Assembly (NCBI GenBank): GCA_046765875.1
Contig: JBKPSJ010000241.1
Coordinates: 1-8,080 of the forward strand
Origin: DASRHY01 sp046765875
GTDB lineage: Bacteria; Actinomycetota; Actinomycetes; Propionibacteriales; Kribbellaceae
Reading direction: 5' to 3'
Length of the DNA stretch: 8,080 nt
In this document: piece after piece, positions 1-5,811 of the stretch
Position numbering within the stretch: position 1 is the first letter of the stretch
How the letters are laid out: each line of letters begins with the position of its first letter
Translations under genes and position numbers: made by a program
The notes under the pieces: generated by a model
Database searches by the model: none
Seen by the model: only the letters and a program-made list of their open reading frames with translations
Told to the model about the DNA's origin: nothing

Positions 1-132
1 CTCACGGTCTGTGTATCGAGCCACATTCGTAGCCCGCCGTACATCCAGATGTCACCTGCATACTCCTGACCCCGCCGCACGAGGGGAGTCGAATGGCGAT
101 CGTTGCGTTGGACAAGCTTCTTGGGAGAGCAG

Positions 133-1779
133 ATGAAGAGCAGGTCGATCGCGGGTGCCGCGGCCATCGGTGTCATCGGTGCGCTGGCTCTCGCCGGTTC
201 CGTCGCCTCAGGGGCCGAGGCGAACAACGGGAACGGCGGCGGCTTCCGGCCGACGTCGGTACCCGCGAACGCGAAGGCGGCCGGCGTCACCAGTCCGAAC
301 GTGCTGTCGCCTGAGCTGGTCGAGCAGGTGGCCGCGCAGGGCTCGATGAGACTAGAGAACGGCACCGCCGATCTCCCGTACTACGGCTACCGCGGGGACG
401 GTCCGCTGATGCCGGCACCTGGTGACCTGCCGTCGGCCACGCACAAGGTCGAGGCCGGCAAGACCGAGCCGGACAAGAACACGTACCTGATCCTGAATAA
501 CCAGAGCGGTGCCGACGCGTCGTACGACTACGGCACCCACTTCGTGTTCCAGGGTCACGAGGGAGCCGGCAACGGCAAGCTCACGCGGATCAACCTCGAC
601 GCCGACGCGGCCCACCGGGTGACGCTGCTGGCGACGACCACGACGGACGGCACTCCGCTGCCGCCGTTCGACGGCTCCACCTGGGATCCGTGGGCTGGCA
701 AGCTACTGCTGACCGCCGAGAACGGCGCGAACGGCGGCGTCTTCCAGGCCACCGCTGAGCTGCACTCGCAGGTGAAGGACATCTCGGCGGCCACCGGCCG
801 GGCGGGGTACGAGGGCGTACAGAATGACTCGGCGGGTAACGTGTGGCTGGTCGAGGACAGCGGCGGCACCACGGTCCCCAGCACCGGAGCACGGCTGCCC
901 AACAGCTTCGTGTACCGCTTCGTGCCGCAGACCAAGGGCGACCTGACGCATGGCAAGTTGCAGGCGCTGCAGGTGATCTCCCGGCGCAGCGGTGAGCCGA
1001 TCGCCTTCCAGGCCATCGACGCGGCGCACCCGACCGGCAACGCCTTCACCGACGACGTGAAGGACCTGCACACGTACGGGTTGTCCTTCAGCACACACTG
1101 GGTGACGATCCACGACACCGCCACCGACACCTCCGGTGTGCCGTTCGACGCCAACGCGCTCGCGAAGGCGGCCAAGGCGACGCCGTTCAAGCGGCCGGAG
1201 AACGGCCAGTTCCGGCCGGGCACCGGGTTCGGCGAGTTCTTCTTCGAGGAGACCGGCGACACCAACGCCAACAGCACCGCGAACGACGGCTTCGGAGGTT
1301 GGGGTGCCGTGCTCAAGCTGAGCCAGTCCCGGCCGACGTCGGACTCCGGCACGCTGTCGCTGGTCTACAACGGCAACAAGGAGCACACCGGCCTGGACAA
1401 CGTGACGTTCATCGACGCCGACCACGTCGCGTACGTCGAGGACGCCGGCGACTCGCTGCACAGCCAGCGCGGCCTGCTCGACTCGGCCTACCTGTTCGAT
1501 GTCCGGGCGGATTACGCCCACGGCGCTCAGCCGGTACGGTTCCTGGCCGAGGGCCGCGACCCCTCGGCGACGATCGACTCCGCCTTCCTCGGTATGATCG
1601 GCTTCCAGAACGACGGCGACAACGAGATCACCGGCATCCACACGTCGGACGGCGACGCGTCGCCGAACGGCATCCTCGGTGCGAAGCGCCCGACTCCGTT
1701 CCACGACGGATGGCGGCTGTTCTGGACACAGCAGCACGGCGACAACGTCACCTGGGAGATCCTCCGCGCCGGGCACTGA
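133..1779 (+). CDS. Secreted PhoX/DUF839-family phosphatase-like protein
   Basis: The 548-residue product starts with a Sec-type signal peptide: a Lys/Arg n-region, a hydrophobic stretch at about residues 6-24, and a likely cleavage site around the ASGAEA segment (25-30). The mature part resembles the DUF839/PhoX family, beta-propeller metallophosphatases that release phosphate from organic esters outside the cell. Family-like segments are the WDPWAGKLLLTAENG block (184-198), the GYEGVQNDSAGNVWLVEDSGG block (225-245), the acidic FGEFFFEETGDTN stretch (367-379) and the DNVTFIDADHVAYVEDAGD stretch (422-440). The repeated acidic residues would suit Ca/Fe binding. ATG 133 is chosen because GGGAGAG (123-129) lies just upstream and the signal peptide begins there; an in-frame TTG at 103 would add ten charged or aromatic residues. 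Family assignment is by recognised motifs. Phosphatase activity is inferred, since many DUF839 proteins are uncharacterised. Confidence 0.8.
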   Translation: MKSRSIAGAAAIGVIGALALAGSVASGAEANNGNGGGFRPTSVPANAKAAGVTSPNVLSPELVEQVAAQGSMRLENGTADLPYYGYRGDGPLMPAPGDLPSATHKVEAGKTEPDKNTYLILNNQSGADASYDYGTHFVFQGHEGAGNGKLTRINLDADAAHRVTLLATTTTDGTPLPPFDGSTWDPWAGKLLLTAENGANGGVFQATAELHSQVKDISAATGRAGYEGVQNDSAGNVWLVEDSGGTTVPSTGARLPNSFVYRFVPQTKGDLTHGKLQALQVISRRSGEPIAFQAIDAAHPTGNAFTDDVKDLHTYGLSFSTHWVTIHDTATDTSGVPFDANALAKAAKATPFKRPENGQFRPGTGFGEFFFEETGDTNANSTANDGFGGWGAVLKLSQSRPTSDSGTLSLVYNGNKEHTGLDNVTFIDADHVAYVEDAGDSLHSQRGLLDSAYLFDVRADYAHGAQPVRFLAEGRDPSATIDSAFLGMIGFQNDGDNEITGIHTSDGDASPNGILGAKRPTPFHDGWRLFWTQQHGDNVTWEILRAGH

Positions 1780-1787
1780 CGCTCGGG

Positions 1788-1833
1788 CACTGAATGGGGC
1801 CGGCCCGGCGCTACAGCACCGGGCCGGGCAGTG
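1788..1833 (+). terminator. GC-rich hairpin after the PhoX-like gene
   Basis: CCGGCCCGG (1800-1808) and CCGGGCCGG (1819-1827) form a perfect 9-bp stem around a 10-base loop. An outer CACTG/CAGTG pair (1788-1792 with 1829-1833) extends it across an asymmetric bulge. It starts 8 bases after the stop codon. No T-run follows, as is common for actinobacterial terminators. A short direct repeat, CGGGCACTGA, occurs at 1770-1779 and again at 1784-1793, so the gene's last bases are duplicated at the foot of the hairpin. Terminator function is inferred from position and stem strength. Confidence 0.5.
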
Positions 1834-1875
1834 CTCCCGCTAACGTCTGTCTGAGCCGACGACGAGAGGAGCACG

Positions 1876-2055
1876 ATGAGGTTCGTTCTCGAGGTGAGCG
1901 CCGACTGGGACCAGGAGACGGCGGTGACCGAGCTCGGCCGGGTGCTGCGGTACTGGGGGAGCAACCTCAACAACGTCGACCTGACCGCGGAGATCGGCCA
2001 GGACGTGTACGACTCGGAGTACAACAAGGTCGGCCGCTGGACCGTGGAGCCGTAG
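1876..2055 (+). CDS. Small 59-residue protein of unknown function
   Basis: ATG 1876 is preceded by AGGAG (1867-1871) with a 4-base spacer, a near-ideal ribosome binding site. The reading frame runs 59 codons to TAG at 2053-2055. The product begins MRFVLEVSADWD and ends NKVGRWTVEP. It is acidic, has no signal peptide or membrane segment, and contains no cysteine. Two Trp-containing ends flank a central stretch (LGRVLRYWGSNLNNVDL, residues 20-36) that looks like a helix leading into a polar turn. Codons show the strong third-position G/C preference of the neighbouring genes. I do not recognise the family. The gene is separated from the PhoX-like gene by a hairpin and ends 10 bases from the stop codon of the converging mutarotase gene, so it is probably its own transcription unit. 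Confidence 0.7.
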   Translation: MRFVLEVSADWDQETAVTELGRVLRYWGSNLNNVDLTAEIGQDVYDSEYNKVGRWTVEP

Positions 2056-2065
2056 CTGTCGCGAG

Positions 2066-3118
2066 TCAGTGGTGGATGCCGAAGCCGAACACGGTCGTGG
2101 ACTGGAAGGTCTGGCCGGGCCGCAGCACGGTGGACGGGAAGCCCGGCTGGTTCGGTGAGTCCGGGAAGTGCTGCGTCTCGAGGCAGAACGCGTCGCCCTG
2201 CCGGTACGTCCGGCCGCCGGTGCCGCTGAACGAGCCGTCGAGGAAGTTGCCGGAGTAGAACTGGACGCCGGGCTGGTCGGTGTGGACGGTCAGGCTGCGC
2301 CCGCTGGCCGGATCCCAGGCCCTGCCCGCGAGCCGCAGCCCGGAGCCTTCGATCACGAAGTTGTGGTCGTAGCCGCCGGCGTTGATCAGTTGCGGGTGAT
2401 CCTGCCGGCTGCGGGCGCCGATCTGTGCCGGCCGGGTGAAGTCGAACGGCGTACCCCCGACCGGTACGACCTCACCGGTCGGGATCAGCGTCTCGTCGAT
2501 CGGTGTGAACCGGCGTGCGTTGAGCCACAGGTAGTGGTCGTCGACCGAGCTCGACCCCTCGCCCCGCAGGTTGAAGTACGCGTGGTTGGTCAGGTTCACC
2601 ACGGTCGCCCTGCCCTCGACCGTAGCCAGGTAGTCGATCGTCAGATCGTCGTACTGGTCCAGCGTGTAGGTCACCGTACTGGTCAGAGTTCCGGGAAAGC
2701 CCATCTCGCCGTGGGCGCTGACGTACTGGAAGCTGACCCCGACCCGCTCGTCGGTGCGCACCACCGCGGCGTCCCAGATGTGCTTGTCGAAACCGATCGT
2801 GCCGCCGTGGAGCGTGTTCTGGTCGTTGTTGATCGGGAGGTGGTACGTCTCGCCGTCGAGGGTGAACATTCCGCGCGCGATCCGGTTGCCGTACCGGCCG
2901 ATGGTGGCGCCGAAGTACGGGCTGAGCGCGGGGTAGTCGGGCAGGTTGTCGAAGCCGAGGTTGACGTTGTCGACCTTGCCGTGCCGGTCCGGAACGTCGA
3001 TGCGCTGGATGGTGGCGCCCCAGGTCAGCATGCCGATCGTCACCCGGCCGTTCGAGAACGTGTAGATGTCGACGTCGACGCCGTCCGGCGTGGTGCCGAA
3101 CCTCTCCTTCCGGATCAC
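2066..3118 (-). CDS. galM: Aldose 1-epimerase (galactose mutarotase)
   Basis: The 350-residue cytoplasmic enzyme interconverts the alpha and beta anomers of galactose and other aldoses, feeding the Leloir pathway and related sugar catabolism. The GalM signature is complete: GRYGNRIARG (74-83, substrate-contact Arg79), NTLHGG (101-106, His104), VNLTNHAYFNL (174-184, catalytic acid His179), GGYDHNFV (248-255, Asp251) and FCLETQHFPDSPN (311-323, catalytic base Glu314). Its length is normal for the family. The start is GTG at 3116-3118: the coding strand carries GAGAGGA a few bases before it, and the family usually begins about here. An in-frame ATG at 3328 would add 70 residues of non-homologous sequence and overlap the divergent gene. 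No transporter or other galactose gene is adjacent. Confidence 0.93.
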   Translation of the reverse strand: MIRKERFGTTPDGVDVDIYTFSNGRVTIGMLTWGATIQRIDVPDRHGKVDNVNLGFDNLPDYPALSPYFGATIGRYGNRIARGMFTLDGETYHLPINNDQNTLHGGTIGFDKHIWDAAVVRTDERVGVSFQYVSAHGEMGFPGTLTSTVTYTLDQYDDLTIDYLATVEGRATVVNLTNHAYFNLRGEGSSSVDDHYLWLNARRFTPIDETLIPTGEVVPVGGTPFDFTRPAQIGARSRQDHPQLINAGGYDHNFVIEGSGLRLAGRAWDPASGRSLTVHTDQPGVQFYSGNFLDGSFSGTGGRTYRQGDAFCLETQHFPDSPNQPGFPSTVLRPGQTFQSTTVFGFGIHH

Positions 3119-3280
3119 CTGGTTCCTCTCGCCGGTCGAGAATGTCGCTTTCTGTGCGCGCGTGTTCTGGAGTTTGTCACAAGCCGGACGGCACGGATGA
3201 GGACAGGTTGACCGGATCGTTCCGGGCGGGGTCGCGATCGGGCCTTCCGGCGGCCCCGGATGGAGGCCAGTATCGAGGAC
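3119..3280. promoter_or_regulatory. Divergent intergenic region between galM and the hydrolase cluster
   Basis: These 162 bases must carry the promoters for the leftward mutarotase and the rightward hydrolase. The only notable sites are a short palindrome, TTGTCACAA (3174-3182), about 55 bases upstream of the mutarotase start, and a 5-bp GC hairpin GGGCC/GGCCC (3240-3244 with 3252-3256) just upstream of the hydrolase. TTGACC at 3209-3214 resembles a -35 hexamer but has no good -10 partner at normal spacing. No promoter is called with certainty. Confidence 0.35.
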
Positions 3281-3877
3281 ATGCGAACCGCTCTGCTCGT
3301 GATCGACGTCCAGGAGTCCTTCCGGCACCGGCCGGACTGGGCCTACGTGAACCGCCCCGACATCGCCGAGCGCGCCGCCCGGCTGGTCCGTGCCGCCCGG
3401 TCACGCGGCGACCTCGTCGTATGGGTGCTGCACGCCGAGCCGGGCACCGGCACCGTCTTCGATCCGGCCAGCGGCCTGGTCCGGTTCCTGGACGGGCTGG
3501 AGCCGGCCGACGGCGAGCCGCTGGTCACAAAGACGTCTCACAACGCCTTCACCACAACGAATCTGCAGCAGTTGCTCACGGCGCACGGCGTCGGCGAGGT
3601 AGTGATCAGCGGCATGCGTACCGAGCAGTGCTGCGAGACCACCGCGCGGGTCGCCTCCGATCTAGGCTACGACGTCGTGTTCGTCACCGAGGCCACCGCG
3701 ACGATGCCGCTGCGGCACCCGTCGGTGCCCGCGGGAACCCCGTACGAGGAGGTGCTGGCCGAGCCGCGGACGCTGCCGGCCGACGTCGTCGCGGAACGGG
3801 TCGAATACGTGCTGGCCGGCCGGTTCGCCACCATTCGTACCCTCGACGAGATCGCCGCGGAGCCGGTGGCAAGCTGA
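3281..3877 (+). CDS. Isochorismatase-family cysteine hydrolase
   Basis: The 198-residue protein has the isochorismatase/nicotinamidase fold, whose members hydrolyse amides or enol ethers through an Asp-Lys-Cys triad. Asp9 lies in ALLVIDVQESF, Lys84 in LVTKTSHNAF, and the nucleophile is most likely Cys117 in the SGMRTEQCCETTARVA segment (110-125). The cis-peptide-type VVISGM precedes it. Tandem cysteines at 117-118 are frequent in this subgroup. The substrate is not predictable; PncA-specific metal-ligand motifs are not evident, so nicotinamidase is not called. The start at ATG 3281 gives the canonical MRTALLVIDVQ N-terminus with GAGG just upstream. An ATG at 3260 would add seven residues and has no good ribosome binding site. 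The next gene begins 7 bases after the stop, which implies cotranscription with the GlxA-type regulator. Confidence 0.9.
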   Translation: MRTALLVIDVQESFRHRPDWAYVNRPDIAERAARLVRAARSRGDLVVWVLHAEPGTGTVFDPASGLVRFLDGLEPADGEPLVTKTSHNAFTTTNLQQLLTAHGVGEVVISGMRTEQCCETTARVASDLGYDVVFVTEATATMPLRHPSVPAGTPYEEVLAEPRTLPADVVAERVEYVLAGRFATIRTLDEIAAEPVAS

Positions 3878-3884
3878 CCGGATC

Positions 3885-4793
3885 ATGACCCGCGTGACGT
3901 TCCTGCTGGTGCCGCATCTGCACCTGCTCGACCTGGCCGGTGCCGCCCAGGTGTTCTCCAGCGCGGCCGACCTCGGGCTCGGGTACGAGTTGTGCTACCT
4001 CGGCGAGTCGGAGCAGGTGACCTCGACGCAGGGGCTGGTGCTGCAGGCGATCACCGAGTGGCCGCGGCTCGACCCGGGCGACCTGATCGTCGTACCTGGC
4101 TGGCGCGGGTCGATGCTCGGCCGGCCGGACCTGATCGGCGAACGCGCGCTCGGGCTGCTCCGCGACCACTACGCATCTGGCGGAACGGTCGCGAGCGTAT
4201 GTGCCGGAGCGGACGCACTCGGCCGGGCGGGTCTGCTCGACGGCCGCCGGTGTACGACGCACCACGCGCTGCAGGACGCGCTGCAGCAGCTCTATCCGGA
4301 GGCGAAGGTGGTCCGCGATGTGCTGTACGTCGTCGACGGCCGGATCGTCACCTCGGCCGGAATCGCCAGCGGAATCGACATGGCGCTGCACCTGCTCGCG
4401 ATCCGGCACGGTCCGGCGGTCGCGGCGAAGGTCGCCCGGACGATGGTCGTGTACGCCCGCCGTAACGGCGACGAGCCACAGGCGAGCGCGATGCTGCGGC
4501 ACCGCGGCCACCTCAGCGACTCGGTACATCAGGTTCAGGACGTCATCGACAGCCGGTACGCCGAGCGGCTCCCGCTCACCGAGCTCGCCGGAATCGCCGG
4601 AGTCAGCGAACGGACGCTGACCAGGTTGTTCGGCGGCGCCATCGGGCTGACCCCGCTGCGGTACCAGCAGGAACTCCGACTCGAACGGGCCGAGCACCTG
4701 ATCGGCCACGGCGAGACGATCGAGTCAGCGGCCCGCGCGGTCGGCTTCGACGATGCCCGGATGCTCCGCCGTCTGCGCGCCCGCGCGTCCTGA
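3885..4793 (+). CDS. GlxA-type transcriptional regulator (DJ-1/PfpI + AraC HTH)
   Basis: The 302-residue protein joins an N-terminal DJ-1/PfpI (class I glutamine amidotransferase-like) sensor domain (about 3-190) to a C-terminal AraC-type DNA-binding domain (about 212-300). The nucleophile-elbow motif VASVCAGADALGRAGLLDGR (102-121) keeps Cys106, followed by TTHH (124-127). The first helix-turn-helix is LPLTELAGIAGVSERTLTRLF (229-249), linked by GLTPLRYQQELRLERAEHLI to a second around 279-297 (ESAARAVGFDDARMLRRL). The protein ends at once after the second recognition helix, without the FGxSPxxYR tail usual in the family. The two other frames show no such tail downstream, so this is not a simple frameshift. 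Seven bases from the hydrolase gene, it probably controls that operon. Effector and operators are unknown. Confidence 0.9.
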   Translation: MTRVTFLLVPHLHLLDLAGAAQVFSSAADLGLGYELCYLGESEQVTSTQGLVLQAITEWPRLDPGDLIVVPGWRGSMLGRPDLIGERALGLLRDHYASGGTVASVCAGADALGRAGLLDGRRCTTHHALQDALQQLYPEAKVVRDVLYVVDGRIVTSAGIASGIDMALHLLAIRHGPAVAAKVARTMVVYARRNGDEPQASAMLRHRGHLSDSVHQVQDVIDSRYAERLPLTELAGIAGVSERTLTRLFGGAIGLTPLRYQQELRLERAEHLIGHGETIESAARAVGFDDARMLRRLRARAS

Positions 4794-4832
4794 TTTGTCT
4801 CACGACCGCCATCCGGCGCGAGACTGGTGGCC

Positions 4833-5582
4833 ATGCGAGTAGCTGTGCTGGCCGACATCCACGGCAACCTGCCGGCGCTGGACGCGGTCCTCGCCGACGT
4901 CCGGGCCGCCGGTATCGATGCGATCGTGCTGAACGGGGATCTGGCCACCGGGCCGATGCCGGCCGAGACGCTCGACCGGCTGGCCGACCTCGGCGACACC
5001 GCGATCTGGGTCCGCGGCAACGCCGACCGCGAGGTGGCGACGGCCTACGACGACGGCCGCGCGGACCCGGACCTGCCCGACGTCGCGCGGATCCCGACCG
5101 AGTACTGCGCCTCGGTGATCGAGCGCCGGCACCGCGACCTGCTCGCCGGCACGCCGCTGACGGTGACGCTCGACGTCGACGGGCTCGGCCGGGTGCTGTT
5201 CTGTCACGCGACGACACGGACCGACACCGAGATCGTGCTCGTCGACTCACCGGTCGACCGGTATCGCGAATGCTTCGACCGCGTCGACGTCCCGGCGGTC
5301 GTGCTCGGGCACACCCACATGCCGTTCGACCGGCTCGTCGACCGCCGCCGGTTCGTCAACCCCGGCAGCGTCGGCATGCCGTACGGGGGTACCGGCGCCT
5401 ACTGGGCACTGCTCGGCCCCGACGTGGTGTTGCGGCGTACGAGCTACGACCTCGAGGCAGCCGCGAGCACCATACGCACCGCGGCGTCCGGCTACCCGGG
5501 CGTGGAGGAGTTCGTCACGGAGAACGTCCTGACCGTCCCCTCGGATGCCGAGGCGCTGGCGGTGTTCACCCCCGGGCGATAG
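4833..5582 (+). CDS. Calcineurin-like metallophosphoesterase (YfcE/MJ0936-like)
   Basis: The 249-residue protein carries the full metal-binding set of the calcineurin-like phosphoesterase superfamily: DIHGN (Asp8, His10), NGDLATG (Asp36), RGNADRE (Asn63), FCHAT (His125) and GHTHMPF (His160, His162), followed by the FVNPGSVGMP signature (174-183) typical of the YfcE-type subgroup. Such enzymes hydrolyse phosphodiesters or phosphomonoesters with two divalent metals. The physiological substrate is not evident. It has no signal peptide and so is cytoplasmic. ATG 4833 gives the usual MRVAVLADIHGN start; GTG 4827 in frame would add two residues. Neither start has a strong ribosome binding site. It follows the regulator by 39 bases on the same strand, so it may be the distal gene of that operon or have its own promoter. 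Confidence 0.9.
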   Translation: MRVAVLADIHGNLPALDAVLADVRAAGIDAIVLNGDLATGPMPAETLDRLADLGDTAIWVRGNADREVATAYDDGRADPDLPDVARIPTEYCASVIERRHRDLLAGTPLTVTLDVDGLGRVLFCHATTRTDTEIVLVDSPVDRYRECFDRVDVPAVVLGHTHMPFDRLVDRRRFVNPGSVGMPYGGTGAYWALLGPDVVLRRTSYDLEAAASTIRTAASGYPGVEEFVTENVLTVPSDAEALAVFTPGR

Positions 5583-5597
5583 CCATTCGGCACCACT

Positions 5598-5631
5598 GCG
5601 TTCACTACACAATGTGTGGCGGAATGAACGC
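5598..5631. repeat. Two-part inverted repeat just past the metallophosphoesterase gene
   Basis: GCGTTCA (5598-5604) pairs perfectly with TGAACGC (5625-5631). Inside it, ACACA (5607-5611) pairs with TGTGT (5613-5617) around a single base, and a CATTC/GAATG pair (5584-5588 with 5622-5626) competes with the outer arm. It begins 15 bases after the stop codon. It could be a terminator without a T-tract or an operator; the sequence does not decide. Confidence 0.45.
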
Positions 5632-5633
5632 GC

Positions 5634-5668
5634 ATTGCTGATGAGATGACCGGGAGTTCATCAGCGAT
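5634..5668. repeat. Long inverted repeat, possible operator or terminator
   Basis: GCTGATGA (5637-5644) and TCATCAGC (5658-5665) are a perfect 8-bp inverted repeat with a 13-base loop. Including ATT on the left and GAT on the right gives an 11-bp RNA stem with one G-U wobble. It sits 2 bases after the previous inverted repeat, in the AT-richer leader between the metallophosphoesterase and VWA genes. Half-site spacing of about two helical turns would suit a dimeric regulator. A second terminator hairpin is equally possible. Confidence 0.45.
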
Positions 5669-5706
5669 GGCGATGTGTAAAGGGCAGATTTCCTATCGCT
5701 CAGGGC

Positions 5707-5736
5707 TTGTTTCGGACAACACCTTATGGAAATGAT
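5707..5736 (+). promoter_or_regulatory. Weak candidate promoter for the VWA-protein gene
   Basis: TTGTTT (5707-5712) and AATGAT (5731-5736) are separated by 18 bases and match a housekeeping sigma promoter at 3/6 and 4/6 positions. They lie in the least GC-rich part of the window (roughly half G+C, against about 70% in the genes). The match is poor, so this is only the best candidate in the leader. Confidence 0.2.
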
Positions 5737-5737
5737 G

Positions 5738-5778
5738 CCGTCACCGTAACCTCCAGCGAGGAGGAGTGGCCGTGACGG
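5738..5778 (+). promoter_or_regulatory. Leader hairpin enclosing a Shine-Dalgarno-like sequence
   Basis: CCGTCAC (5738-5744) pairs with GTGACGG (5772-5778), and inside it CCTCC (5750-5754) pairs with GGAGG (5760-5764) around a 5-base AGCGA loop. The GGAGG is part of GAGGAGGAG (5758-5766), the best ribosome-binding sequence in the leader. The outer right arm contains the GTG codons at 5772 and 5778. That frame is out of phase with the VWA gene, which has its own GGGAGGGG at 5799-5806. The structure could hide a leader-peptide start or affect the downstream start. The pairing is seen in the sequence; regulation is inference. Confidence 0.4.
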
Positions 5779-5811
5779 TGCACGTCCGTGCGGCCGTTGG
5801 GAGGGGCAGGC

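Noticed and set aside
93..314. 73-codon forward frame starting at ATG 93
   Set aside because: It has a good ribosome-binding match, but its product is Arg-rich and lies out of frame within the signal-peptide gene. It is not supported as a protein gene, though the start is listed as a minor finding.
703..1776. Long reverse-strand open frame antisense to the PhoX-like gene
   Set aside because: It has low-complexity Arg/Val/Gly-rich content with no recognisable domain. It is the usual by-product of G/C third-position bias opposite a real gene. The same holds for 555-1352 on the reverse strand.
3119..3328. N-terminal extension of the mutarotase to an ATG at 3328
   Set aside because: The 70 extra residues are Pro/Cys-rich and unlike the family, and would overlap the start of the divergent hydrolase. 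GTG 3118 has a ribosome binding site and gives the normal length.
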